A stretch of DNA of 64,000 nucleotides from Microcaldota archaeon (GTDB lineage Archaea; Micrarchaeota; Micrarchaeia; Micrarchaeales; CABMGC01): the NCBI GenBank assembly GCA_028866995.1, contig JAGWHD010000002.1, positions 55,920-119,919 of the forward strand, written 5' to 3'. A model generated the notes under the pieces. That model ran no database searches. It had not been told where the DNA came from and saw only the letters and a program-made list of their open reading frames with translations. The position numbers were made by a program, and so were the translations under genes. Positions 28,343 through 36,247 of the stretch are shown here, one piece after another (position 1 is the stretch's first letter; each line of letters begins with the position of its first letter).

Positions 28343-29011
28343 TTACCTCTTCTTTGACTTCTTTGCGGCCTTCTTCACTGCTTTCTTCTGGGCTTTCCTT
28401 GGCGCATTGGAGCTCTTCGCCTTTGCTGTCCTCTTCGGCGCGCTTTGGCGCCTCTCCTTGAAGACTGTCGCGGATGCGTTCTTCCTGAGCACGTCTATGT
28501 ACTTGTCCGCTATGCCCTCGGGGTCTATCCTCATCGCCATCTTTCCGTCCTCGGAGACTATGACGAAGCCGTCGACATCGGCGTACTCGCGCTTGCACTC
28601 CACGTCCTTCAGCATGGAAGCGCTGGACTTCCTTGCCCTTATGGTCATCTCGCTGCTTCCTGTCAGCTCGGCGAACTCCTTGGCTGCCTTCTTGACGACT
28701 GCACCCATCTGGTTCTTCACCAGCTCCTTCTCGACAAGGTGCATCAGCTCCTTGACGGCCTTCTCTATGACAGCTCCCTTCGCCTCGGCTGTTATGGTAT
28801 CTGCCTGTATGTCGAGGCTGGCGTCGTTCTCCTTCCTGACCCTCTCTGCCTGCGCCTTCGCCTCCTCCTCGGCCTTCGCGGTTATCTCCTTTGCCTTTTT
28901 CTTCGCCTCTGAGACTATCGCCTCGACCTCTGAGTCGGCCTGCTTGCCTATCTCATCGGCTCTGCTCTCCGCGTCGCTCAATATGCCCTTCCTTATCTCT
29001 TCTAGGGACAT
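28343..29011 (-). CDS. atpE: A/V-type ATP synthase subunit E with lysine-rich tail
   Basis: Peripheral stalk subunit, paired with H. The first 110 residues are a charged coiled coil (IRKGILSDAESRADEIGKQA onward), followed by a globular head with GSSEMTIRARKSSAS and VDGFVIVSEDGKMAMRIDPE. The last 40 or so residues are an unusual Lys/Arg/Ala/Ser tail ending KKAAKKSKKR, which most E subunits lack. 222 aa in total. It might bind anionic membrane or nucleic acid; that is speculation. Gap to K is 10 nt. Confidence 0.92.
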   Translation of the reverse strand: MSLEEIRKGILSDAESRADEIGKQADSEVEAIVSEAKKKAKEITAKAEEEAKAQAERVRKENDASLDIQADTITAEAKGAVIEKAVKELMHLVEKELVKNQMGAVVKKAAKEFAELTGSSEMTIRARKSSASMLKDVECKREYADVDGFVIVSEDGKMAMRIDPEGIADKYIDVLRKNASATVFKERRQSAPKRTAKAKSSNAPRKAQKKAVKKAAKKSKKR

Positions 29012-29021
29012 GCTGATCTAC

Positions 29022-29270
29022 TTAGATTATTCCTGCGTTGAGCATTACCAATATCGCGACCACGAAGCCGAATATGAGCAGCGTCTCAGGAAGCACCATG
29101 AACAGGAGAACCATTCCCAGGCTCTCAGGCTTCTCAGCTATCAAGCCGAGGCCAGCGCTTCCTATCGCAGATTGCGCGATTCCCGTACCAATTGCTCCTC
29201 CGGCAATCGCCGCGCCCGCTCCTATCGCCGCTATCGCAGCAGCCATTTCTATAGCCATTATATCACTCAT
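29022..29270 (-). CDS. atpK: A/V-type ATP synthase subunit K (membrane ring, proteolipid)
   Basis: Ion-translocating ring subunit: 82 aa, one hairpin of two membrane helices rich in Gly and Ala. Helix 1 carries GGAIGTGIAQSAIGSAG and helix 2 FMVLPETLLIFGFV, whose Glu is the ion-binding carboxylate. The loop AEKPES is the usual turn. A Gln in helix 1 is reminiscent of sodium-binding rings, but the coupling ion cannot be settled from this. It overlaps subunit I by 4 nt. Confidence 0.94.
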   Translation of the reverse strand: MSDIMAIEMAAAIAAIGAGAAIAGGAIGTGIAQSAIGSAGLGLIAEKPESLGMVLLFMVLPETLLIFGFVVAILVMLNAGII

Positions 29271-31129
29271 TCCTTAGTATGAATCCTCTTGTAGCCAAAA
29301 GGCCTGAACTTTATGCCGTTTCCTATGTAGAACTTGGAGAAGAACTCCACGAAATTGAGCCTTACCCCTTGCACCATTCCTTCGAATATCGACAATATCA
29401 TGTTTAGTAGGTGTAAAGTAATAAATATGATTAGGTAGACGACGAAGACTATTATGCCGTCGCTGAGCCTGGGCGTGAACGCCTGGTTTATCAGCGTCGC
29501 TATTATGATGCTCGCAAGGCCGAAGCCCATGATCCTCGCGTAGCTCAAAGGATGCGTTATCAGGTTCACTATCTCTGTCGCCTCCTGCCCGCTGAGCACC
29601 ACAGTTGCAAGCAGCGCTACTATCGCTATTCCTGCAGAGTACTCGACTATGGGGCCGTGGAACGCGCCGAAGAACGCTCCGCTCACGGCTATGATCCCGA
29701 AAGCCATCGTTACCATCGATGTAAGCCTGCTTACCGCCAGCTTCTTGTGATGCCTCCTCCAGTTGTTGAAGAATCCAAGGAGAAGGCCGAGCATTACCTG
29801 GGTAACTCCGAACATTATTGTTATCGCTATGATTGCTGGCGCGTCCTTGAGCCAGTCGAACATCTGGTAGTTGAATATGTAATGGTTTAACTGGAAACCG
29901 AAGTATTGGTTGGAGAGGAAGCCGAACAGTATGGCGAATATGGACATGAAGCGCCATATCCTGGCTACGTTGTTCATGAGCCCTTCAGGATCCGTCTTCG
30001 CTATTATCAGGCTTGTGAGCAGGAATGATGCGACCCCGTAGCCTACGTCGGTCACCATCATGCCGTAGAATATGGGAAATGACAGTATGAATATCCACGT
30101 AGGGTCTATCTCGTCGCTCCTTTGGGTCGAGTAGAAGCTGACCAGGTATTCGAACGGCTGCAGGAACTTAGGCCTTTCGGTATAGGTCGGGGCAAGCTCA
30201 TCGTCCTTGAGCAGCTCCACGTAGCTCCGTCCCTTCGTGACCGATTCTATCACGGATTCCAGCTCCTGGACCTTCTTCTTCTGTATCCATCCCTCCATTA
30301 CGAATGTCCTCTCGGTCCTCTTGAATGTGGAGCTCGCCTCGGCCCTCTGCTGCTCTATGCCGAGCATCTCCTGCAGGTTGACCAGCCTAGAGTAATGGCG
30401 CACAGACAGTTCGTCGAGCTCCTTACCTATCTGCTTCAGCCTCTCCGCGTTCTTAGATATCATGTTCACTGCATTCCTGTGCGCCTTCTCCGGCATGCCT
30501 TCCAGGTACCTTGCTGTCAGGTCTATCTCGTTGAAGCCCTTGCCCTTTATCAGCTCGTCTATCTTCAGCTTCCTGTCATACGCTATGAATATCAGGTGCT
30601 TGCCCTTGCCCAGCTCCTTCTCTATTACCTCGGCGCGCTTGAGCGACTTAGAGCCATTCATGAAGCGCCTCAATGCGCCGGAATCCGCCTCTATCGCTGC
30701 ATAGCTTATGAACTCGCTCTTGAGCCTCGAGAAGTCTATCCTTATGCCTGAGAACATGCTGGAGACTCGTTCGGCGTACGAAAGCAGCTGCTGCTCGTCG
30801 TTAATCTGTTTCCTCTCGGCGCTGAGCTCGTATATGCGCTTTAGGGACTCGCTGCCCCTCACCTCCTTCTCCATATCGTGGAACGGGATGTGCCTCTCCG
30901 TGCCGATCGGCTGGGGCTTGAGTATCTGAAGGGCGCCGTTGACCCTTATCAGCATCTCGGCTATGCCCTGCGATTCCTGCAAAGGCTTGTCGTCCTCAAG
31001 CGAGAGCCTGCTCTTCCTGAGGTCTATTATCCTGAGCCTGTGCAGCTCGGCTATGACGTTGCCTTTATCATGGTCGATAGCCACTATCCGCACCTTCTGC
31101 ATTGGCTCCGTCCTGAACAAAGAAATCAA
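29267..31129 (-). CDS. atpI: A/V-type ATP synthase subunit I (a subunit)
   Basis: Membrane stator subunit giving the ion half-channels. The N-terminal half (about 1-330) is cytosolic and largely coiled coil; the C-terminal half has seven or eight membrane helices, including PIFYGMMVTDVGYGVASFLL and a late helix with HLLNMILSIFEGMVQGVRLN. FVEFFSKFY followed by KFRPFGY is the conserved C-terminus. 620 aa is normal. Start and stop overlap the neighbouring H and K genes by 4 nt each. Confidence 0.96.
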   Translation of the reverse strand: MISLFRTEPMQKVRIVAIDHDKGNVIAELHRLRIIDLRKSRLSLEDDKPLQESQGIAEMLIRVNGALQILKPQPIGTERHIPFHDMEKEVRGSESLKRIYELSAERKQINDEQQLLSYAERVSSMFSGIRIDFSRLKSEFISYAAIEADSGALRRFMNGSKSLKRAEVIEKELGKGKHLIFIAYDRKLKIDELIKGKGFNEIDLTARYLEGMPEKAHRNAVNMISKNAERLKQIGKELDELSVRHYSRLVNLQEMLGIEQQRAEASSTFKRTERTFVMEGWIQKKKVQELESVIESVTKGRSYVELLKDDELAPTYTERPKFLQPFEYLVSFYSTQRSDEIDPTWIFILSFPIFYGMMVTDVGYGVASFLLTSLIIAKTDPEGLMNNVARIWRFMSIFAILFGFLSNQYFGFQLNHYIFNYQMFDWLKDAPAIIAITIMFGVTQVMLGLLLGFFNNWRRHHKKLAVSRLTSMVTMAFGIIAVSGAFFGAFHGPIVEYSAGIAIVALLATVVLSGQEATEIVNLITHPLSYARIMGFGLASIIIATLINQAFTPRLSDGIIVFVVYLIIFITLHLLNMILSIFEGMVQGVRLNFVEFFSKFYIGNGIKFRPFGYKRIHTKE

Positions 31130-31446
31130 CTAAGTATCTCCTTAACCGTGGCGCTCACTGTGCCCTTTATCGCATTCTTGCTTATTTTCGTCTTTAGGAT
31201 CCTCTGCGCCTCCTTCCTCGCTTCCGCGAGCCTCCTCTCAGCCTCCTTTTTAGCCGCTTCCTCGGCCTTCTTGAGAGTCTCCTCCTTCATCTTCTTTGAT
31301 TCTAGTTCCGCCTCTTCCAGCATCTTCCTGGCCCTAGAATTAGCATCCTCTATCCTTTCAGCCTTCCTTTTTTCCGCATTCTCCATTATGCGCTTTGCCT
31401 TTTCCTCAGCATCCTGGACTTCCCTTATCTTCTCTTCCTTGCCCAT
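31126..31446 (-). CDS. atpH: A/V-type ATP synthase subunit H
   Basis: Peripheral stalk coiled coil, 106 aa from the ATG at 31446; GTG at 31449 is the only alternative and adds one residue. The protein is nearly all Glu/Lys/Ala/Arg in heptad-like order (EEAELESKKMKEETLKKAEE) and ends KISKNAIKGTVSATVKEILS. First gene of the operon H-I-K-E-C-F-A-B-D. Confidence 0.9.
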   Translation of the reverse strand: MGKEEKIREVQDAEEKAKRIMENAEKRKAERIEDANSRARKMLEEAELESKKMKEETLKKAEEAAKKEAERRLAEARKEAQRILKTKISKNAIKGTVSATVKEILS

Positions 31447-31508
31447 CACTAAACACAGGATTTTTTCCTAGAAGGACTCAAACTTCGATAGCTCCTTGCC
31501 CTTTAAAC

Positions 31509-31516
31509 TTTATAAA
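31509..31516. promoter_or_regulatory. palindromic TATA element between the ATPase operon and the FtsJ-like gene
   Basis: TTTATAAA lies 22 nt before the ATG at 31538 on the plus strand and about 63 nt before atpH on the minus strand. It fits the plus-strand gene best; use in both directions is possible. Confidence 0.45.
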
Positions 31517-31537
31517 GCTTATCGCCAATCTTAGCTC

Positions 31538-32608
31538 ATGATGTATTTCATCTACTCTGGAATGTTCTTCGAGCGGAGCCTGTACGGAGACCTGCTCGAG
31601 CTGGGCAAGTTCCGGGTTCTGGAGCACGAGCGGAACGCAATGATAATAGAGACTGAAAGGGACTTCATCAAGGAGCATGATAAGAAGCCTTCTATGTTCG
31701 TCCACGGCATGTTCAGAATGGATGTTTCTGATGATATAGACGAGGGCAGGTATGTCGACTCTCTTTATGACATGGTAAGGAGATTGAAGCTCCCTAAAGG
31801 CAAGAAGATACGGATAGAGTGCTACAACGTCAACAGCAAGAAGGGCCTTTCCGCGAAGCAGATAGAGATGGAACTCAGCGATAGGCTGAGAAAGGATGGT
31901 TACAATCCCGAGATGATAAGCCCCGACGTGCTCCTTTACCTTGTCCTTGTGAACATGAGGTGCTATGCAGGCATCGAAAGCTACAGAAAGCTTGAGCAGA
32001 AGTTCCTCAATCCGCTGAGGCACTACGGAAGCGAGACCGGAGAGAGGATGGTGAGCAGGGCAGAGGCAAAGCTCCTGGAGGCGTTCGACGTCTTCAGGAT
32101 AAAGGGCAAGGGCATAGCGATAGACCTTGGCGCAGCCCCTGGAGGGTGGTCCATGGTGCTCGCAAAGAAAGGATACAAGGTAGTGGCGATAGACAACGCT
32201 GATCTGGAGTACGAGAAGATAGAAGGACAAAGGCTGAGCACAAAGGTGCTGACGAACCTGAAGAAGACCAAGAAGACGGATATCAACGAGATGCTGAGGA
32301 ACGTCGACATAGTCCATATCAGGGAGAACGCAAATACTGCGTTCCAGAAGATAAGCCTTAAAGGGGTCACCATGATTGCGGACGACATGAACATAGAGCC
32401 GGAGCAATCGGCGCAGCTGCTGATGGACTATCTCGGATTCGCGAAGAAGGGGGCGCACCTTGTCATGACGGTCAAATGCATATCAAAGAGGGTCAGCAAG
32501 CACGTTTCAAAGGCCGAGGGCATTCTTGGGCCTAGGTTCAGGATCAAGTCGGTGAAGGAGCTACCCAACAACAGGCAGGAGGTCACTCTCTTCGCACGTT
32601 TAGTGTAG
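31538..32608 (+). CDS. FtsJ/RlmM-like 2'-O-methyltransferase with N-terminal RNA-binding region
   Basis: SAM-dependent RNA methyltransferase, probably of ribosomal RNA. The Rossmann methyltransferase core starts about residue 190 with the SAM motif AIDLGAAPGGWSMVLAKKGY, followed by VVAIDNADL; a late LVMTVKC supplies the conserved catalytic Lys of the K-D-K-E tetrad. Residues 1-150 resemble a THUMP-like RNA-binding region (KGKKIRIECYNVNSKKGLSA), as in RlmM. 356 aa. ATGs at 31538 and 31541 are both possible. It converges on an orphan gene. Confidence 0.85.
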   Translation: MMYFIYSGMFFERSLYGDLLELGKFRVLEHERNAMIIETERDFIKEHDKKPSMFVHGMFRMDVSDDIDEGRYVDSLYDMVRRLKLPKGKKIRIECYNVNSKKGLSAKQIEMELSDRLRKDGYNPEMISPDVLLYLVLVNMRCYAGIESYRKLEQKFLNPLRHYGSETGERMVSRAEAKLLEAFDVFRIKGKGIAIDLGAAPGGWSMVLAKKGYKVVAIDNADLEYEKIEGQRLSTKVLTNLKKTKKTDINEMLRNVDIVHIRENANTAFQKISLKGVTMIADDMNIEPEQSAQLLMDYLGFAKKGAHLVMTVKCISKRVSKHVSKAEGILGPRFRIKSVKELPNNRQEVTLFARLV

Positions 32609-32614
32609 AATGAG

Positions 32615-33040
32615 TCAGCGCTCTCCGAGGATGTCTTTCAGGAAGGAATCCATAAGTTGCCTATTGATTGGCCCTTCTGATAAATCGAGCTGCTCGCGAG
32701 CCGTATCTGCCCTCTCCAGCTGCACTACGGCGATCTTCCTCAGCCTTTCGGAGAACCTCTCCAGCGTCTCTATTGCCCCAGGCGCGGAGTCCGGATCGGT
32801 GAACCGTGCCATGGTCTTCAGATTCGCCGCTGCGAATACAAGGCCCACATATGCGGCATCCCTGTGCTCAGCTATCTCTTCGATTCTCCTGCGAAGGCGT
32901 GCTGGCCCTAACTTAGCGCTGTTAAGCGTTCTCTGCTTGGCACCTGCCTTTATCCTGTTCCTCCTAACGGCGTTTACGAGATCGTAGATGTCTCCTGTAA
33001 CCTGCGCCTGGATTGCCTCGAGAGGACTCTTGTGCGCCAT
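32615..33040 (-). CDS. hypothetical helical protein
   Basis: 141 aa, soluble, highly charged and predicted mostly helical: RRIEEIAEHRDAAYVGLVFA and ETLERFSERLRKIAVVQLER. No motif or family recognised. It converges on the methyltransferase gene with a 6-nt gap and precedes a LamG gene by 57 nt. Composition matches the genome, so it is likely a real lineage-specific gene. Confidence 0.55.
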   Translation of the reverse strand: MAHKSPLEAIQAQVTGDIYDLVNAVRRNRIKAGAKQRTLNSAKLGPARLRRRIEEIAEHRDAAYVGLVFAAANLKTMARFTDPDSAPGAIETLERFSERLRKIAVVQLERADTAREQLDLSEGPINRQLMDSFLKDILGER

Positions 33041-33097
33041 GGATTCACATCGAGAGCTGGAATTATCCAGGTATTTACGGCTTTCGATTGGCGCAGA

Positions 33098-33973
33098 TTA
33101 CGACTTAGGATAGGTGTAGGTGCTGTACCAGCTTGCGCTCCATGCCACGTTCGTGATATTTCCGTTCCTGTTGTTTCCTGAATAATCCCTTGCATCGCCG
33201 TTGAGGGGCCACCATCCGATGAGGTGCTGTATGTCTATCGGAGCGCCTCCTATCCCCTCCTTGTACAACGGGTTGACGTCTGATACAGTTAGTGTTCTGT
33301 TGTATATCTGGATATTGGACATGGTGCCGTTGAAGTATCCCAGTCCAGGGCACGTCCCTATGTACAGACTGGGGTTGTTCTGTATTATGTCCTGGTAGTC
33401 AGTGCCTACGACGTCAGATGTGAGCTCCGTGCCGTTGAGATATAGTATTGCCGTACCGTTCGATGCGTTGTACGTGAACGTGTACATCGTCCATTTTTTC
33501 AGCGGCGCCTGTGTGCTCGTGTAGAAGTAGCTGTATCCGTTGTTGGTAACGTGGTCAAAATGGTATCCGTAGCTGTTCGGCGGCGTACCGCCTATCAGCA
33601 CCAGCCCTGAACCGTCAGCTGCACAGACCATTCCATGAGGGCTGCCTGAGTCATAAGCATTGACCCCGTAATAGCTCCACACGTTCACGGTAAAGCTCCC
33701 TGTCGCGCGTACCGGGGTGGTTGAGGGTATGTAGATGTTGGACGTGGCTCCGTCCAGTTTCGCCGCGTATTTTGGGACCATGTTGGTGCACTGTCCTGCG
33801 AGGCTTGCCTGTGATGCAGTTCTAAGTACCTCGCAAGCGCCTGGATTGGCCTTCGGCGCAAGCAGCGCCGTGTTGAATATCCCCAATGAATAGAGCGAGA
33901 CCATGACGATAGCGATCGCGAGGATGGCCCAGCCGTAGGTCATCAGGTACTCCATTGCGGACTGCGATCTCAT
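33098..33973 (-). CDS. pilin-like surface protein with LamG ectodomain (LamG copy B)
   Basis: Same architecture as the gene at 9454: a class III signal (MRSQSAMEYLMTYGW), one hydrophobic helix, a Cys pair in NPGACEVLRTASQASLAGQC, then a LamG domain with KLDGATSNIYIPS, WTMYTFTYNASNGTAILYLN and the closing HLIGWWPLNGDARDYSGNN. 291 aa. The DNA coding for its signal and helix is identical over 94 nt to that of copy C. It lies directly upstream of the RNase P RNA gene in sequence order. Ligand unknown; adhesion or pilus component is likely. Confidence 0.85.
   Translation of the reverse strand: MRSQSAMEYLMTYGWAILAIAIVMVSLYSLGIFNTALLAPKANPGACEVLRTASQASLAGQCTNMVPKYAAKLDGATSNIYIPSTTPVRATGSFTVNVWSYYGVNAYDSGSPHGMVCAADGSGLVLIGGTPPNSYGYHFDHVTNNGYSYFYTSTQAPLKKWTMYTFTYNASNGTAILYLNGTELTSDVVGTDYQDIIQNNPSLYIGTCPGLGYFNGTMSNIQIYNRTLTVSDVNPLYKEGIGGAPIDIQHLIGWWPLNGDARDYSGNNRNGNITNVAWSASWYSTYTYPKS
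33872..33965 (-). repeat. 94-nt exact repeat, copy 1 (LamG gene B signal region)
   Basis: Identical to 35358-35451. It covers the codons for the signal peptide and membrane helix in two LamG genes about 1.5 kb apart in the same orientation; sequence outside diverges quickly. Confidence 0.95.
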
Positions 33974-34007
33974 GGTTTATTGTAGGATTTGGAAGGAATA
34001 AATAGGC

Positions 34008-34246
34008 AGTGGTGTGCCGTAGCCTCTCTTCTGTTTTAAGCGGCATTCGACTAAGCGCCCTTTATGGGCTTGCACGCACATCGCATGCGCATCGGCCGTT
34101 TCATCCGCACCGGCGCGCTCGTAATGTCATCGCTTATGCGCCGCAGCGGTCTCGTTTCTGTTCCGAATCAGGCGTTTCCGCCATGCACGCTTTGCGTGGA
34201 GAGAGCTTCCTCAGTCATATAGACCGTAAGCCGCACGCACACCACT
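34008..34246 (-). ncRNA. rnpB: RNase P RNA
   Basis: Catalytic RNA of RNase P, which matures tRNA 5' ends. On the minus strand the ends pair as a 10-bp P1 helix (AGTGGTGTGC with GCACACCACT). Near the 5' end GAGGAAGCTCTC (34201-34212) matches the CR-I consensus, and near the 3' end ACAGAAGAGAGGCT (34021-34034) matches CR-V; these pair as helix P4, leaving a bulged G. Internal GAACAGAAACGAG and GGATGAAACGG fit the conserved core regions. About 239 nt is compact for an archaeon. A TATA element lies 22-29 nt upstream. L7Ae, an archaeal RNase P protein, is encoded at 39.5 kb. Confidence 0.92.
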
Positions 34247-34268
34247 AAGGATTAAAATGCTTCTAAGG

Positions 34269-34275
34269 TATATAT
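34269..34275 (-). promoter_or_regulatory. TATA box of the RNase P RNA gene
   Basis: TATATAT ends 23 nt before the P1 helix start at 34246, exactly the spacing expected. The BofA-like gene on the other strand would use a separate TTAAAAT at about 34252-34258, so the promoters overlap head to head. Confidence 0.6.
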
Positions 34276-34283
34276 GCATTGCT

Positions 34284-34607
34284 ATGAACGTCACAGGAGT
34301 GGTCCCTGCGGCAAACAGCCTTTCGTCAACGCTCTCGCTGATACTGGTAGTCATAGCGATAGGGGTTGTCCTGTACACTGTGTTCAGGTTCGGCAGGTTC
34401 ATAGTCAAGCTGATAATAGGCATACTCATAAACAGCGTTGTAGGATTTGTCGTCCTTCTCCTGCTCAATTACTTCCTTGGAATGGGAATACCGCTGAACA
34501 CTGAGACCATGGCCGCTACAGCTGTCTTCGGCCTTCCCGCAGTAGGGACGATGGTGATACTCAAGCTGCTTGGAGGAACCGCTGTTGCGCTGTCTGTGCT
34601 GCTGTGA
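34284..34607 (+). CDS. BofA-like membrane protein
   Basis: 107 aa from the ATG at 34284; an ATG at 34257 in frame would put the RNase P promoter inside the gene. Two to three hydrophobic segments: LSLILVVIAIGVVLYTVFR, then GRFIVKLIIGILINSVVGF and VFGLPAVGTMVILKLLGG near the C-terminus. The last two resemble the BofA family (pro-sigma-K processing inhibitor), where the PGVxxL-type end is conserved. In Bacillus BofA holds an M50 protease inactive; archaeal members are of unknown role. It converges on a LamG gene 3 nt away. Confidence 0.75.
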   Translation: MNVTGVVPAANSLSSTLSLILVVIAIGVVLYTVFRFGRFIVKLIIGILINSVVGFVVLLLLNYFLGMGIPLNTETMAATAVFGLPAVGTMVILKLLGGTAVALSVLL

Positions 34608-34610
34608 TGC

Positions 34611-35462
34611 TCACGTTGTAGGTGCAGCGTATTCAGATTGCCAGTTCGCGATCCATATTATGTTGACAGCGACTCCGTTGGCATGGTTTCCAGAATAGTC
34701 CTTGGAGTTGCCGTTCAGCGGCCACCATCCGACCAAATGCTGCAAGTCTACAGGCGCGCCTCCAATTCCTTCCTGGTACAATGCTTTGATAGAGTTATTA
34801 TCAAGAGAGATATTGTATAGTTGAGCGTTTGCAAGTGCGCCGTTGAACTTATAGACAAAGCCAGAGTCCGTACCTATTGTGGTATTGCTAGTTATCGACA
34901 AGGTACCGGCTATAGGAGTGCTGCATTTGCTAACGCCGTTAAGATAGCCTGTGACCTTGCTTCCATCGTATGTTAACGCAAGAAAGGCCCACTTATGTAG
35001 GTAGGACGCGTTGATTGTACAAGAATACCACGTCCCGCCTATACTTACATACGCCCTGAAGACGTTTGCCCCATAATCATAAGTCCTGATTATCCACCCT
35101 GCAACTCCTCCTCTAAACGCGTCTGCGGCGCCTGTCGAGGTATTATACGAAGAGAGGTCAACCCATATCGTAGCAGTAGTATACTTGACGTTAGATTCCA
35201 AGGAGCTGCCAGCATTCACATAACTAACAGACTGGCCGTTGAACTTCCCGACATACTTGGGAATAAGGTTGTTGCACTGCCCAGCTAGAGATGTCTGCGC
35301 GGCAGTCCTGAGAACTTCGCATGATCCCGGAGCGGCGGTGGGCGAGAGGTTCTGCAGGTTGAATATCCCCAATGAATAGAGCGAGACCATGACGATAGCG
35401 ATCGCGAGGATGGCCCAGCCGTAGGTCATCAGGTACTCCATTGCGGACTGCAGCCTTCGCAT
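34611..35462 (-). CDS. pilin-like surface protein with LamG ectodomain (LamG copy C)
   Basis: 283 aa, RRLQSAMEYLMTYGW signal, helix, Cys pair, and LamG domain with KFNGQSVSYVNAGSS, KWAFLALTYDGSKVTGYLNG and HLVGWWPLNGNSKDYSGNHA. The leader DNA is a perfect 94-nt match with copy B and the ectodomain is clearly different, so the signal region has been homogenised or copied. Four N-x-S/T sites lie in the ectodomain. It converges on the BofA-like gene; the histone gene lies 38 nt upstream on the same strand. Confidence 0.85.
   Translation of the reverse strand: MRRLQSAMEYLMTYGWAILAIAIVMVSLYSLGIFNLQNLSPTAAPGSCEVLRTAAQTSLAGQCNNLIPKYVGKFNGQSVSYVNAGSSLESNVKYTTATIWVDLSSYNTSTGAADAFRGGVAGWIIRTYDYGANVFRAYVSIGGTWYSCTINASYLHKWAFLALTYDGSKVTGYLNGVSKCSTPIAGTLSITSNTTIGTDSGFVYKFNGALANAQLYNISLDNNSIKALYQEGIGGAPVDLQHLVGWWPLNGNSKDYSGNHANGVAVNIIWIANWQSEYAAPTT
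35358..35451 (-). repeat. 94-nt exact repeat, copy 2 (LamG gene C signal region)
   Basis: Identical to 33872-33965. See the entry for copy 1. Confidence 0.95.
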
Positions 35463-35500
35463 ATTCGGCTATTGGAGAAGAAGGAATAAAATAGTGAGAG

Positions 35501-35695
35501 CTACTTCGCGAGCTCTATGTCCTCCTTCTTTACGGTCTCCCTCTTTGCATGGGCCGCTAGGGTGACTGCCTTCTTTGCCAGCGAGTAAGCGAAGCCGTTT
35601 ATCGAGTCCGCGAGCTCGCTTGCCGCGTTGTCGCTTACCCTCTTCGCGCCAGCTTGCTTCAGCACCTTCTTCGCTGCTGAGGATGAAACAGGCAT
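35501..35695 (-). CDS. archaeal histone
   Basis: 64 aa histone-fold protein that wraps DNA as dimers and larger assemblies. AAKKVLKQAGAKRVSDNAAS forms the first helix and loop, SLAKKAVTLAAHAKRETVKK the long middle helix and L2 loop, then EDIELAK. It is a few residues shorter at the C-terminus than the 66-69 aa of methanogen histones. No tail is present. It stands between a LamG gene downstream and a divergent acetyltransferase gene upstream. Confidence 0.95.
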   Translation of the reverse strand: MPVSSSAAKKVLKQAGAKRVSDNAASELADSINGFAYSLAKKAVTLAAHAKRETVKKEDIELAK

Positions 35696-35757
35696 GTTAG
35701 CTTATTCAATGCCCTAGCCTTAAATATGTTGCTTCTAGAGTCTAATAGTGGCTGTTT

Positions 35758-36246
35758 ATGGAACTCAGGAGCCTGGAAAAGGCGGATTTTGACGCGTTTG
35801 AGGTGTTCATACGCTCCGTTTACAGGGATTCGCCTTACTCGATGTGGTTCAGCGGGGAACCCGGCAGGAGCGAGCTTATGGACCTCTTCAACAGGAAGCT
35901 GAAGGAGGCGAAGGAGCACAGGATGATAGACGTAGTTGCGGCTGATAAGGATTCGATGATCGGGGAATGCGAGATAGTCGCAAAAGGCAGCGGCGTAGGC
36001 ATTGTCGGAATGCTCGTGAGGAAGGAACGCAGAAGAAAGGGACTTGGGAGAGAACTGCTGCAGAGAGGTATCGAAAGATCGAAAGCGCTTGGGCTCAATG
36101 TTCTACTTGCAGAGGTCCTCGAAACGAACAAGGATGCTGCCTGGTTCTTCTCTGGCTGCGGATTTGAGAAGGACGATAACGTGAGGAAGGCCGTAGAGAT
36201 AGACGGCAAGGCCTACAACTACATCGTCTTCAGGAAAAGCCTCTGA
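35758..36246 (+). CDS. GNAT-family N-acetyltransferase
   Basis: 162 aa acetyl-CoA-dependent acetyltransferase. Motif A with the pyrophosphate-binding loop is RKERRRKGLGRELLQRGIER, preceded by strand GVGIVGMLV, and followed by LNVLLAEVLETNKDAAWFFS, the usual motif B. The N-terminal ELRSLEKADFDAFEVFIRSV is the standard first helix. The substrate (protein N-terminus, amino acid or other) is unknown. Divergent from the histone gene, and convergent with an orphan gene at 2 nt spacing. Acetylation of the histone neighbour is only a guess. Confidence 0.85.
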   Translation: MELRSLEKADFDAFEVFIRSVYRDSPYSMWFSGEPGRSELMDLFNRKLKEAKEHRMIDVVAADKDSMIGECEIVAKGSGVGIVGMLVRKERRRKGLGRELLQRGIERSKALGLNVLLAEVLETNKDAAWFFSGCGFEKDDNVRKAVEIDGKAYNYIVFRKSL

Positions 36247-36247
36247 T

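Noticed and set aside
31478..32458. 326-codon open frame on the minus strand
   Set aside because: Lies wholly opposite the FtsJ-like methyltransferase gene, which has clear motifs; the translated sequence is rich in Leu, Tyr, His and Val without any motif, a mirror of codon bias.
34009..34248. 79-codon plus-strand open frame
   Set aside because: Its sequence is the complement of the RNase P RNA; the product is Arg/His/Ser-rich and not protein-like.
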